In this document: positions 1 to 8,769 of the stretch, one piece after another | How positions within the stretch are numbered: position 1 is the stretch's first letter | How the letters are laid out: each line of letters opens with the position of its first letter | Assembly (NCBI GenBank): GCA_964498395.1 | Contig: CAZCHE010000002.1 | Coordinates: forward strand, 618,477 to 682,476 | DNA from: Parapedobacter sp964498395 | GTDB lineage: Bacteria > Bacteroidota > Bacteroidia > Sphingobacteriales > Sphingobacteriaceae | Length of the DNA: 64,000 nt | Reading direction: 5' to 3' | Position numbers and translations under genes: made by a program | Notes under the pieces: model-generated | What the model saw: only the letters and a program-made list of their open reading frames with translations | Databases searched by the model: none | Told to the model about the DNA's origin: nothing

Positions 1-364
1 CGTCTCCGCCCGTTCCCCCACGAATCTCGATGATCGCATTTTTGGCATCTTCCGGATCCTTGGGGATCAGCATCAACCGGATTTCCTCTTCCTTCTCTTC
101 TTTCTGTTCCAATAGAATGTCTAACTCCTCCTTCGCCATCTCGCGCAATTCCTGGTCTTTCTCGTTGGCGAGGATATCCTTGTTGGTTTCGATGTTACTG
201 ACCATATTCTTGTAAATATGGTATTGATCGACGATTTTGCCCAAGTCCTTATATTCCTTGTTGAGTTTAGCAAACCGCTTCATATCATTGATGGTCTCGG
301 GGTTACTTAACTCGCGTTCTACTTCCTCCCAACGGTCTTTTATAGCTTTTAATTTCGCTAACAT
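1..364 (-). CDS. prfA: Peptide chain release factor 1, N-terminal part (cut by window edge)
   Basis: Release factor 1 recognises UAA/UAG in the ribosomal A site and triggers peptidyl-tRNA hydrolysis in the cytoplasm. Translating the minus strand from the ATG at 364 gives about 121 residues beginning MLAKLKAIKDRWEEVER, a charged helical N-terminal domain (PCRF region), and ending in EIRGGTGGDE, the conserved segment entering the second domain. The GGQ catalytic loop lies beyond the window edge. No competing start is likely because the reading matches the family from the first residue. A TAnnTTTG promoter element lies about 58 bp upstream, inside the end of the DUF4159 gene. The alternative, RF2, is disfavoured because RF2 N-termini differ and usually carry a programmed frameshift. 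Confidence 0.93.
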   Translation of the reverse strand, partial: MLAKLKAIKDRWEEVERELSNPETINDMKRFAKLNKEYKDLGKIVDQYHIYKNMVSNIETNKDILANEKDQELREMAKEELDILLEQKEEKEEEIRLMLIPKDPEDAKNAIIEIRGGTGGD

Positions 365-421
365 AATATGGATAAGTGTCTATTTTTATCAATCCCGTAA
401 ATCTCATACGGAAAAAGTCCA

Positions 422-453
422 CAAAAGTACGGATTTTAGACCGCAATCACACA
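422..453 (-). promoter_or_regulatory. Putative promoter of prfA
   Basis: On the minus strand TACTTTTG (422-429) matches the Bacteroidota -7 element TAnnTTTG exactly. A weak -33 element (TGTG, one mismatch to TTTG) lies 20 bp further upstream at 450-453. The predicted transcript start near 415 leaves a leader of about 50 nt before the prfA ATG. Function is inferred from the motif only. Confidence 0.45.
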
Positions 454-1070
454 CCTAATGCATACGTGACAATATTCACGGCAAATTGTGTGTTGTCTTT
501 CGCTAAGAAGCGCTTATTTCGGAAATCGTAGTCCCACTCGCAACCATAGTCCTTGTTACTGTAGAGCACCCCAATCCTTCCATTAATCTCGATTGCCTTC
601 AAGTAATCGTGGACGAGGTCGTCCCCCCAACCATTCAATTCAAATGAGCTGGTGGGTGGGCCTTTCTCAAAGGTGAAAAATGACGAGTAGATGGCGTGGT
701 CATTGGGAATTTTCTTCAGTGCATCGGATCCGAAAAGCGTGCTCATCTGTTCCTCAAAGGATTTGGCAAAAAGCCCATCGATGTCATGGTTACAGTCGTC
801 CGCGAACACAAAGCCTCCGTTTTGCACATATTGCTTGAAATGGTTGGCTTCCTGTTGGTTGAACTGTACCAGTTTATGGCCACTGATATAACAAAAGGGG
901 TATTCAAACAATTCATCACTAGCCAAATCAACGATCTTTTCTTCCATCACTAACGGTATCGTCGTGTATTCCAATAACGAGTTTAAGACGTTAGATGGCA
1001 TACGCTGATCCGTATCCCAATTTCCAGACTGGTATTTTAGCCGAACGAACGTAAAACTTGACCTTAACAT
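447..1070 (-). CDS. DUF4159 domain-containing protein
   Basis: A 207-residue protein starting MLRSSFTFVRLKYQSGNW, which fits the DUF4159 family opening (F-x-F-x-R-L-K-Y, then G-x-W). The fold is thought to resemble class I glutamine amidotransferases: there is a FADDCNHD stretch (about residues 90-97) and a glycine-aromatic segment near residue 145, but no canonical catalytic Cys-His-Glu triad is evident. No signal peptide or membrane helix is seen. It is transcribed divergently from the MoxR operon 162 bp away; DUF4159 genes are known to accompany MoxR/DUF58/BatA genes in Bacteroidota, which suggests a shared task. Biochemical function is unknown. It lies just upstream of prfA on the same strand, whose promoter overlaps its last codons. 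Confidence 0.82.
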   Translation of the reverse strand: MLRSSFTFVRLKYQSGNWDTDQRMPSNVLNSLLEYTTIPLVMEEKIVDLASDELFEYPFCYISGHKLVQFNQQEANHFKQYVQNGGFVFADDCNHDIDGLFAKSFEEQMSTLFGSDALKKIPNDHAIYSSFFTFEKGPPTSSFELNGWGDDLVHDYLKAIEINGRIGVLYSNKDYGCEWDYDFRNKRFLAKDNTQFAVNIVTYALGV

Positions 1071-1232
1071 TGTTCCAAAGTACTGGCATTACCATTAAAA
1101 ACCAAGTAATTTTATGCCGTTTTATTGTAATTTTCTTGATAAGCACCTCATGGTCGTTTTATTTTGAATAAAATTGACACTATATTGAGCATGTTTTCAC
1201 AAAGTTAGGTGCTTTAATTTATTTTTTTTGCT

Positions 1233-2225
1233 TTGAACGTATCAGAATCAACTATTGGGGGATTGGTCGACCAACTCTCGCTATTGAAAAAAGAAATCCA
1301 AAAGATCATCGTCGGGCAGGATGACATCATCGAAGAAATCCTCGTTGCGCTGATGGCAGGTGGTCACTGCCTGTTAGAAGGAGTGCCAGGCTTGGCAAAA
1401 ACATTGCTTGTCCGCACGATGGCACAAGCGCTCGACCTCCCGTTCCGACGGATCCAGTTTACACCAGATTTAATGCCAGCCGATATCATCGGTACCGAAA
1501 TCTTGGAGGAAGACAAGGAAAGTGGAAAGCGCTATTTCAGGTTTATCCGCGGCCCGCTGTTTGCCAATATCATCCTCGCTGATGAAATCAACCGTACCCC
1601 TCCAAAAACGCAGTCGGCACTCCTTGAGGCGATGCAAGAGTTTGAAGTCACCTACGCCGGTAAAACGTACCCGCTTGACAAACCATTTTTTATCCTTGCC
1701 ACGCAAAACCCCATTGAGCAAGCCGGTACATATCCACTGCCCGAAGCGCAGTTAGACCGTTTCCTGCTATACATCAAAATAGGTTACCCAGCGGCCGATG
1801 AGGAAATGCAGATTCTGCGTGACACCACCGGCACGAAAAAAGAAAACATCAAGGCCATTATCGGTGGCAAAGAGATACAATACCTGCAGCAATTGGTTCG
1901 TGAAGTCGAAATCAGTGATCAGTTGGTTGCGTATGTCAGTTCGCTTGTTAGGGCTACGCGTCCAGACCCAGATGCATTGCCTTATGTGAAAGATTGGGTG
2001 CAATGGGGGGCAGGACCGCGGGCAGGGCAAGCGCTTATCCTCACTGCTAAAGCCCGTGCGTTACTGCACGGACGTTTTGCCGTCGTTCCGGAAGACATTA
2101 ACCGGATGGCATTCCCGGTATTGCGACACCGTGTGCTGATGAACTTTGCTGCCGAAAGTGAAAAGGTGACCAGCGATGCCCTGACAAACGAACTAATCAG
2201 TATATTGGGGAAGAAGTTTTCTTGA
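1233..2225 (+). CDS. MoxR-family AAA+ ATPase
   Basis: MoxR ATPases are chaperone-like AAA+ proteins that act with von Willebrand A proteins to mature or remodel protein complexes. The 330-residue product shows Walker A GVPGLAKT (residues 50-57), Walker B ILADEIN (114-120), sensor 1 ATQNP (156-160), the EAQLDRF segment (171-177) and a C-terminal lid domain ending near LGKKFS. Length is normal. The start is TTG; no ATG gives an N-terminus of the expected length. It heads the rightward block and its stop overlaps the next start (TTG within TTGA at 2222-2225), so it is translationally coupled to the DUF58 gene. No clean promoter was found; the AT-rich 162-bp divergent spacer must contain it. Confidence 0.93.
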   Translation: MNVSESTIGGLVDQLSLLKKEIQKIIVGQDDIIEEILVALMAGGHCLLEGVPGLAKTLLVRTMAQALDLPFRRIQFTPDLMPADIIGTEILEEDKESGKRYFRFIRGPLFANIILADEINRTPPKTQSALLEAMQEFEVTYAGKTYPLDKPFFILATQNPIEQAGTYPLPEAQLDRFLLYIKIGYPAADEEMQILRDTTGTKKENIKAIIGGKEIQYLQQLVREVEISDQLVAYVSSLVRATRPDPDALPYVKDWVQWGAGPRAGQALILTAKARALLHGRFAVVPEDINRMAFPVLRHRVLMNFAAESEKVTSDALTNELISILGKKFS

Positions 2226-3106
2226 ACATGAAACACATACCAGACCCGAAAACAATGGCGGCAATCAAGGACCTGTCCTTGGTAGCAAAGACCATCGTGG
2301 ATGGTTTCATGAGTGGCATCAACAGCAGCCGAATCCGTGGAGAAGGGGTGACCTTCAGCCAATACCGGAACTACTTGCCTGGAGATGACCTGCGAAACCT
2401 CGATTGGAAAATCTACGGCCGAACGGAAAGGTACTACATCCGACAGGCGGAGTCGGAAAAGACCATGGCCATATATTTGGTGATCGACGCCAGTGCCTCC
2501 ATGGCTCACGACTGTGGCGGTTATACCAAAATCCAGTACGCTCGCCAACTTGCCGCCGCATTGGCATTGCTGGCATACCGACAGGGAGACGAAGTTGGGC
2601 TTGTCATCGTCAACGGCGAGGGGGTACAACGCATACCTCCGCGTCATGACACCCAGCAGCTACAACGGATTTACCATGCCTTAAACCAGATGGAAGCAAC
2701 AGGTCGTTTCGATGAACTGGAAAAGTACAAGCAATTATATTTTACCTCGGGCAAGGAATTGACCATTTTAATCACGGATTTTTACGAACATCAGGATGAA
2801 GTGACCAAACTGATGAGCCTGCTAAATGCACGAGGCCAAGAGACGATCCTGCTGCACTTAATGGCAGCGAATGAGCTTGAAGGTCAGTTTAAGGGATACG
2901 ATGCACTGGAAGACCTCGAAACCGGGGAGGTCGTTATGCTTGGCGGGTCGGCACCGGCAGATCGGCAACTGCTAGAGGCTTTTTTGGCTGCAGCGAAGCA
3001 AGTGTTACAACGCAATCATGTTTACTACGAGTTGGTCAATGCCAACGACACACCTGGTCAGGCATTGAACAGCTTTTTGGTTAGGAGAAATAAACCCACG
3101 CGATAA
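2222..3106 (+). CDS. DUF58 domain-containing protein (vWA-like MoxR partner)
   Basis: A 294-residue DUF58 protein, the usual partner of MoxR. The family signature is seen early: SGINSSRIRGEGVTFSQYR, then PGDDLRNLDWKIYGRTERYY (about residues 30-70). The DASASM stretch (about residues 89-94) resembles the D-x-S-x-S metal-binding MIDAS motif of von Willebrand A domains. No membrane segment is seen, so it is probably cytosolic or peripheral. The TTG at 2222 overlaps the MoxR stop; an ATG two codons later (2228) is an equally good start. The stop is followed after one base by the next start. By family knowledge it probably binds a divalent metal and takes MoxR-dependent conformations; its client is unknown. 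Confidence 0.9.
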   Translation: MNMKHIPDPKTMAAIKDLSLVAKTIVDGFMSGINSSRIRGEGVTFSQYRNYLPGDDLRNLDWKIYGRTERYYIRQAESEKTMAIYLVIDASASMAHDCGGYTKIQYARQLAAALALLAYRQGDEVGLVIVNGEGVQRIPPRHDTQQLQRIYHALNQMEATGRFDELEKYKQLYFTSGKELTILITDFYEHQDEVTKLMSLLNARGQETILLHLMAANELEGQFKGYDALEDLETGEVVMLGGSAPADRQLLEAFLAAAKQVLQRNHVYYELVNANDTPGQALNSFLVRRNKPTR

Positions 3107-3107
3107 G

Positions 3108-4598
3108 GTGTCTGTCGAGTTCTTATACCCACTTGGTTTTCTGGCTGCCACGAGTATCATCGTTCCGGTAGTGATCCACCTGTGGCGTAAACAAACGCGT
3201 AAGGTACTGCGGGTCGGGAGTATCCGGGTATTCGATCATGCAAAGCGACAGCGCATCAACCGTGTTCGGATTGTCAACTGGCCGCTATTGCTGCTGCGCT
3301 GCCTACTCATGCTGATCTTTTCCGCTGGCTTGGCAGCTCCTTATATCGACTTGCATCGCCTCAAAGCAGACGAAACGGGATGGGTATTGTTGGGATCTGG
3401 TTATGAGGATAGCCTGAGCGCCGACCAACAACAGCAACTGGATAGCTTACTGAATCAGGGATACGGACTGCGTGCATTCGAGCCAGGTTTCCGCAGTATC
3501 GATCGGCAAGCGCGCGACACGGTGGCCCAAGAAACGAACCCGTTTAGCCTCATCTACCAACTCAATGAAGCGGTGACCTCAGATTTCCCCGTGGTGATCT
3601 TCAGCCGGCCGCTCATCAATGATTTTACGGGTGACCTGCCAACAACCAGTACGAAGCTGACTTGGCATGCTTTTGCACAGCAACAGGCAGATACTGCACA
3701 TACGCAGTGGATTACCCGCGCCTGGACAAAGGCGTCGGGCGATATTGGGGTGATTGTTGCCTCATCAGACGTCAACGCATCTCGATATGAACCGCTGGTC
3801 ATAGCGGGCGACGGTAGCGAACAAGGTATTCAATTGATGGTGGAGCAAGGGAAAGCGTTGGTAAAGTCATCCACTCAATCGAATTGGGTCGAGGTAGCTG
3901 ACGACCCGCTCGATATCCGTTTGGCGACAGACGCACCGTTGCCCGACATCGAGTACCTCAACGCATTGCTGACTGCCTTTCAACAGGCAAGCGACTTGCC
4001 CATAGCGGTGGGCACTTACCAGTCGGGGGATACCTGCGATCTGTTGTTTGACTTCACGACCACCGGCGTGCATGATCACGCCGCCCATGCCGTTTTCCGC
4101 TATATGCAAGGAGAAATAGTGGAACAGCAGGATAATTACTTGATAGCGACCGGCACGCATGTCAATAGGGAAGGGATAAAGATCCACAAGATGATTGTCG
4201 CTGAGGATGACGGGGAACCAATCTGGTTAGACAGCTATGGAAGGCCCATACTAACCGTAAGCCGACAAGAGGAACAAATCCTGTTTCGCTGTTACATCCG
4301 TTTTAATCCACAGTGGACGGATTTGGTCTGGTCTACAGCATTTGCCAATAGCTTATTGCCGCTGCTTATCGATGTGGATGAACCCCTTCTGGCAAACAGT
4401 TTTCACCGATATCCCATGGATAAGCGGGCATTCACTGGAACGATCTACCTGCCGCATGGTGAAAAAGTACAGCGAGGTGCTGGTGGCACGCCCAAGGAGG
4501 CGAATGCCATCCCTTATTTGGCTTGGCTCGCCCTATTGGTATTGGTAGCCGAACGAATCGTGACCTATGGTTTTCAGTTGAAACCGAAGGATGGATAA
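3108..4598 (+). CDS. BatA domain-containing membrane protein
   Basis: A 496-residue protein with the N-terminal BatA/aerotolerance-regulator segment: a first hydrophobic helix (about residues 5-25, FLYPLGFLAATSIIVPVVIH), a short basic loop, and a second helix (about 62-80, LLLLRCLLMLIFSAGLA). A long soluble region follows, then a C-terminal membrane helix (about 472-488). The soluble part is expected to face the periplasm and lacks an obvious MIDAS motif. The start is GTG one base after the DUF58 stop; the last 8 bp overlap the following gene, indicating a tight operon. BatA-type proteins were named in Bacteroides for aerotolerance, but here the role is inferred only from the MoxR/DUF58 context. 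Confidence 0.85.
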   Translation: MSVEFLYPLGFLAATSIIVPVVIHLWRKQTRKVLRVGSIRVFDHAKRQRINRVRIVNWPLLLLRCLLMLIFSAGLAAPYIDLHRLKADETGWVLLGSGYEDSLSADQQQQLDSLLNQGYGLRAFEPGFRSIDRQARDTVAQETNPFSLIYQLNEAVTSDFPVVIFSRPLINDFTGDLPTTSTKLTWHAFAQQQADTAHTQWITRAWTKASGDIGVIVASSDVNASRYEPLVIAGDGSEQGIQLMVEQGKALVKSSTQSNWVEVADDPLDIRLATDAPLPDIEYLNALLTAFQQASDLPIAVGTYQSGDTCDLLFDFTTTGVHDHAAHAVFRYMQGEIVEQQDNYLIATGTHVNREGIKIHKMIVAEDDGEPIWLDSYGRPILTVSRQEEQILFRCYIRFNPQWTDLVWSTAFANSLLPLLIDVDEPLLANSFHRYPMDKRAFTGTIYLPHGEKVQRGAGGTPKEANAIPYLAWLALLVLVAERIVTYGFQLKPKDG

Positions 4599-6870
4599 TT
4601 TGAAGTTGATGGACAATCTGAACGGGTTGAAGTGGATAACTAGACGTAAACACCAATGGTTGGCATACCAACTGATGGCGAAGCTCCTGTATGCCTTGGC
4701 GATAACATTGGTTATTGTGGCTATTTTGCTTTGTTTCGTGCCGCTACCCCTTTGGGTGTACGTACTTACCTTAGGGGCGTGCTTCACGGGGCTTTTGTTT
4801 TTCTCCGGTATTGTCAACATTGGACATAGCGAAATTGCACATATGCTTGATGTGCGCTTCCCGCAGTTGCAACATAGTGCATCGTTGCTGCTGAAACCCT
4901 CGCACGCGCTGGGTACATTGCAACAATTGCAAGTCAACCGCCTACAACAATCGGTATCCGATTTATCAGCCACCGATTTCATTAGCTATCGAGCATTGTA
5001 TAGGCCACTTATAGCCGTGTCGCTCGCAGCTGTGGTATACTTAGGTATTTCCCACTATGTGGCACCCCGTTTAGACCGCTATCGAAACAATAGTTTAGAC
5101 GAAATAGTCGCTCAGCCAACAAAGCCGCCGGTGGCCTTGCCGCCGACCGTTACCGCGGCGCAAGTCGTGATCAAAGCACCTATTTACACCAAGCTTCCCG
5201 AGCATAAGCAAAATCATTTGAATATCGTTGCCCCGATTGGCTCGACCATCGACCTGCACCTAACGACCAGTACATCCGCTGGAGAGATGGCGGTGTTGCT
5301 GGATGGCAAAACGCAGCTAGCACTACAGCGGCACCCCACCGATAGCCTACAATGGGAGGCTTCCTTCAAGCCACAGAAAAGTGGCTTTTACCAGCTCGTG
5401 CTCGACGGAGAACTGTCCGCCCTTTATCCGCTGGAGCTGATACCGGATCTACCGGTATCCATTCAGGTGACTAATCCTGAACAATATACCATCATCGATT
5501 TCGGCTTTCCGGAAATTGTGGACTTGAAAGCTACCCTGAAAGACGACTACGCCATTGCTAACGCCCAACTTGTCGCTACCATTTCGACGGGCAAAGGGGA
5601 GGGAGTAAGCTTCAAATCACACGAGATCCCGCTCAGTACAGCGATAGTGGGAAGAAAAGACGCCACACTTACGCAAAAAATCGACTTAAAGAAGCTGGGG
5701 ATGGCGTCAGGTGATGAACTTTACTTCTACTTGAAAGCTAATGACTACACCGGACAGGAGAGCCGTTCGGATGTGTTTGTTGTGGTGCTGCAAGACACAG
5801 CAGCGTTATTTAGTATGTCAGGCATGGTGAGTGGGGTAGACCTCGTGCCGGAATACTTCAGAAGCCAACGGCAGATCATCATGGATACGGAAAAACTCAT
5901 CGCCGAAATGGACACGCTCTCCACGCCTGAAGCTCAAAACAAAAGCAATAACCTCGGCATCGATCAGCAACTTCTCCGCCTGCGATACGGACAGTTTCTG
6001 GGCGAAGAGGCAGAAGACGACATCGGCGGACATATCGGCCACAACCATGATGATGATCATCCCGGCCACAGCCACCTGCCGAAGGAGGAAATTGTTAGCC
6101 ATGGCAGAGTACGTGACTGGAAAAACCACGACCCTAACCATGAAGGCCATGAGGATCATGCCGAGGAATTTGAACGAGCCAATGCAGCGGAAGTGCCAAT
6201 AGACGTGGGAGAACTCATCGCTGCGATGTCGCACCAGCACGACCGTGCCGAAGACGCTACTTTTTTCGATGCCGAGCAGAAGGCACACCTAAAGGCGACG
6301 CTCACGGAAATGTGGAACACCGAGTTACGTTTACGCACCTATAAACCGCAAGAAGCCCTCCCGTACGCCTACAAGGCCCTCCGGCTATTAAAGGAATTGC
6401 AACAGAAATCACGGGTATATGTAGGCAAGGCACCTACCAAAACCACACCCTTAAGCCCCGAAAAGCGACTTACTGGCGACCTCGAAGAGATTGCCGGAGC
6501 TACGCGGCAATATAGCGCGGTTGAGGATCCCTCAAGTTTAACAATGAGACAGGATTTGCAGCGAACGCTCGCTTTTCTATCCAACCTCAAAACGACGCAA
6601 CAATTGGATGATACCGGTCTGCGGCTCCTGCTCATGGCTGAAGGTAGTATATTGGAAGCAGCTAGCTTGGAACCGACTAAATACTTGGGTGCGCTCAAGG
6701 CCATCCGCCTATTGGAAGAACGGTCAGGAAAAAACAGCCTCGCTGAAATCCAACTTGTGGAAAAGGCCATCCATGATTTATTACCCACATTAATGCAACA
6801 ACCGCTGAAAAAGAGTCATGCCAGCAAGCAAAACATTTATCAGCTTTATTTTGACCAGCTAACGCACTGA
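4591..6870 (+). CDS. DUF4175 family membrane protein with a His/Asp-rich insert
   Basis: A 759-residue protein with two hydrophobic helices near the N-terminus (about residues 30-75), a third near residue 145, then a large soluble region of mixed beta and helical character. This pattern and its position after a BatA-like gene fit the DUF4175 family of Bacteroidota MoxR loci. Between about residues 477 and 552 lies a striking low-complexity insert packed with His, Asp and Glu (for example GHNHDDDHPGHSHLP and HDPNHEGHEDHAEE), which looks like a metal-binding or metal-buffering segment. The start ATG at 4591 overlaps the previous gene by 8 bp. The C-terminal 200 residues are helical. No enzymatic motif was recognised. 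Confidence 0.78.
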   Translation: MDNLKLMDNLNGLKWITRRKHQWLAYQLMAKLLYALAITLVIVAILLCFVPLPLWVYVLTLGACFTGLLFFSGIVNIGHSEIAHMLDVRFPQLQHSASLLLKPSHALGTLQQLQVNRLQQSVSDLSATDFISYRALYRPLIAVSLAAVVYLGISHYVAPRLDRYRNNSLDEIVAQPTKPPVALPPTVTAAQVVIKAPIYTKLPEHKQNHLNIVAPIGSTIDLHLTTSTSAGEMAVLLDGKTQLALQRHPTDSLQWEASFKPQKSGFYQLVLDGELSALYPLELIPDLPVSIQVTNPEQYTIIDFGFPEIVDLKATLKDDYAIANAQLVATISTGKGEGVSFKSHEIPLSTAIVGRKDATLTQKIDLKKLGMASGDELYFYLKANDYTGQESRSDVFVVVLQDTAALFSMSGMVSGVDLVPEYFRSQRQIIMDTEKLIAEMDTLSTPEAQNKSNNLGIDQQLLRLRYGQFLGEEAEDDIGGHIGHNHDDDHPGHSHLPKEEIVSHGRVRDWKNHDPNHEGHEDHAEEFERANAAEVPIDVGELIAAMSHQHDRAEDATFFDAEQKAHLKATLTEMWNTELRLRTYKPQEALPYAYKALRLLKELQQKSRVYVGKAPTKTTPLSPEKRLTGDLEEIAGATRQYSAVEDPSSLTMRQDLQRTLAFLSNLKTTQQLDDTGLRLLLMAEGSILEAASLEPTKYLGALKAIRLLEERSGKNSLAEIQLVEKAIHDLLPTLMQQPLKKSHASKQNIYQLYFDQLTH

Positions 6871-6877
6871 CGATACC

Positions 6878-8671
6878 ATGACATTGCCCCAGGTTCTTTT
6901 CCTATTTATCGCGTTGACCTTGTTGACTTACCTGCTTCTCCAAGAAAGGCGAGCTACGAGTAAGGTGCCGTTATGGGTCAGGTATATAGCGGGTTTACTG
7001 GCCATAGTTGCATTACTGGGCTGGATGTTTCCCATCAGTTATCCGGTTGGTTGGCACCGAGACGGCGGTACCGATGGGTTTACGGTACTCACTAGCGGCA
7101 CCCCAGATAGTACCATCAGTGTTGTGGCAAAAAGCCAATATGCGGTCACCACCGACGGCGACATTGCCCAGCGGTATCAGATTCCGTTCATTCAGGATTG
7201 GGTGGGCTTCTTGAACCAACACCCCACGTCGGCATTGGATGTCCATGGATTTGGCCTCACGCAGGTTCAACAAGCTGCCGTGACAAGCCGGCCGTTGACG
7301 TACCACCGGCCGCCACTCCCGCAGGGAGTCATTTTCTGCGAGTGGCCGCGGCAGTTGCAAGCGTCTACGCCGTTTACGGTGCAGGGGCAATACCACAACC
7401 CGTCGGATCGCGAGCTGAAAGTGTTTTTGCTGAGTGCTTCACAGCCGGTAGATTCTGCTACCATCGCCCCTCAAGGGGTTCACCTCTTCTCCTTGTCTTA
7501 CCTGCCCAAGCAACTCGGAAACAACTTGTTCGGGTTGGCAACCGTTGACGGGAAGGACACGACACGTGTCGAAAAACTACCCGTATCCATCATCCCGGCA
7601 CAGACACTCCGTACGGTCATGCTAGCCGCTGCGCCGTCGTTTGAATATAAATTCATGACCAATTGGCTGCAACAGCTACATTATGCGACCGCTTTCCGGG
7701 CCCGTATTTCTACAGCTAAATTTGCTACTGCTTATAGCGAGGAAATGGACCTATCGCTGTCTCCCCCGCTGCGTGAGACCACTTTCAACAATATAGATCT
7801 GCTTATTGCCGATGAGACGGAGTTGTCGGCACTATCCCAAGGTGAGCAGCAAGCGATAGCACGTGCAGTCCGATCGGGGATGGGCCTCCTGCTTTTTTTG
7901 GGAGATGAAAAAAACAGGTCGCTGCTGAGTGAGGGATTTAGTCGCTCTCCAGCATCGGATCAACAGGGGCAAGCCATTGCCCTTACCACTATGGATGGGA
8001 AGGAATACCCAAAATTGCTTGCTTCTCCCTTCGGCAGCATACAAACCAAACCTTCCCAGCAGTCGTTGGTATACCATGGCAGCCAAACCGTAGCGGCCTC
8101 ACAGCTTTACGGCAATGGGCGTGTTACGGCGACTACCTTTAACGGCAGTTATGCTTGGTGGTTGCGGAATCAACAGTCGGCATACACCCAATTTTGGTCT
8201 TTTCTATTAGATAACACTACTTCAGGTATTCAATACGCTTCGCTCGACGTGCAACTGCCGCGTTTTCCTACAATCTATACGCAGACAAATATGGTGCTGC
8301 AACAGCCTGCTGATTCTTCCCTTGCCATTGATGGTCAATCGTACCCATTGCTTCAACATGAATACCTATCGGATTTCTTTCAGTTGACGTTCTGGTCCCA
8401 ACGGCCCGGGTGGCACGTTATCACGACACAACAAGCGGACAGTACGTGGTTTTATGTATATGAACGGAACGACTGGCAAGCAGCGAAAAATGTGGAGACC
8501 ATCAATGCAATGGATGGGTTTTATAGCAGGTACCAGACCCAATCGACAAAAAATACCACGCAAGAAATACAACGAAAACAAGTGCCAAAATGGATATTTT
8601 TCGTACTTTTCCTTGCCGCTTCAAGTGTGCTATGGTACGCTTCACGTGAATATAACCAAAATGTTATGTAA
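6878..8671 (+). CDS. Membrane protein of the MoxR/BatA locus, unknown function
   Basis: A 597-residue protein that I do not assign to a named family. Two N-terminal hydrophobic helices (about residues 5-22 and 35-53) and a C-terminal helix (about 575-592, WIFFVLFLAASSVLWYAS) bracket a large soluble domain. Around residues 310-350, LLIADETELSALSQGEQQ followed by a glycine/leucine-rich strand resembles the class I glutamine amidotransferase-like fold found in many BatA-like proteins, without a visible catalytic cysteine. The topology mirrors the BatA-like gene two positions upstream. It begins 7 bp after DUF4175 and is almost certainly in the same transcript. It ends 98 bp before the first TldD gene. 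Confidence 0.7.
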   Translation: MTLPQVLFLFIALTLLTYLLLQERRATSKVPLWVRYIAGLLAIVALLGWMFPISYPVGWHRDGGTDGFTVLTSGTPDSTISVVAKSQYAVTTDGDIAQRYQIPFIQDWVGFLNQHPTSALDVHGFGLTQVQQAAVTSRPLTYHRPPLPQGVIFCEWPRQLQASTPFTVQGQYHNPSDRELKVFLLSASQPVDSATIAPQGVHLFSLSYLPKQLGNNLFGLATVDGKDTTRVEKLPVSIIPAQTLRTVMLAAAPSFEYKFMTNWLQQLHYATAFRARISTAKFATAYSEEMDLSLSPPLRETTFNNIDLLIADETELSALSQGEQQAIARAVRSGMGLLLFLGDEKNRSLLSEGFSRSPASDQQGQAIALTTMDGKEYPKLLASPFGSIQTKPSQQSLVYHGSQTVAASQLYGNGRVTATTFNGSYAWWLRNQQSAYTQFWSFLLDNTTSGIQYASLDVQLPRFPTIYTQTNMVLQQPADSSLAIDGQSYPLLQHEYLSDFFQLTFWSQRPGWHVITTQQADSTWFYVYERNDWQAAKNVETINAMDGFYSRYQTQSTKNTTQEIQRKQVPKWIFFVLFLAASSVLWYASREYNQNVM

Positions 8672-8673
8672 TT

Positions 8674-8706
8674 TTTGGAAGTTTTGCAATTACAAATCTT
8701 ACTTTG
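8674..8706 (+). promoter_or_regulatory. Possible internal promoter before the TldD genes
   Basis: TTTG (8674-8677) and TTACTTTG (8699-8706, seven of eight positions of TAnnTTTG) are separated by 21 bp, the spacing used by Bacteroidota primary sigma factor. The predicted start near 8713 would give a leader of about 57 nt before the TTG start at 8770. It may allow the TldD/TldE trio to be expressed apart from the MoxR genes. Confidence 0.4.
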
Positions 8707-8769
8707 GTTTCCTCAATTCGATTAATTTAATAAGTAGCCGGCTGTTGGCAACAATTTAAAACGACAACA

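Noticed and set aside
1982..2647. 221-codon open frame on the minus strand across the MoxR/DUF58 junction
   Set aside because: It lies wholly over two well-supported genes, its translation is rich in Arg, Cys and His without any motif, and it arises from the codon bias of the sense strand.
5818..6288. 156-codon minus-strand frame opposite the His-rich part of DUF4175
   Set aside because: It is the antisense of His/Asp codons, which produces Met/Val-rich nonsense; no start context or homology.
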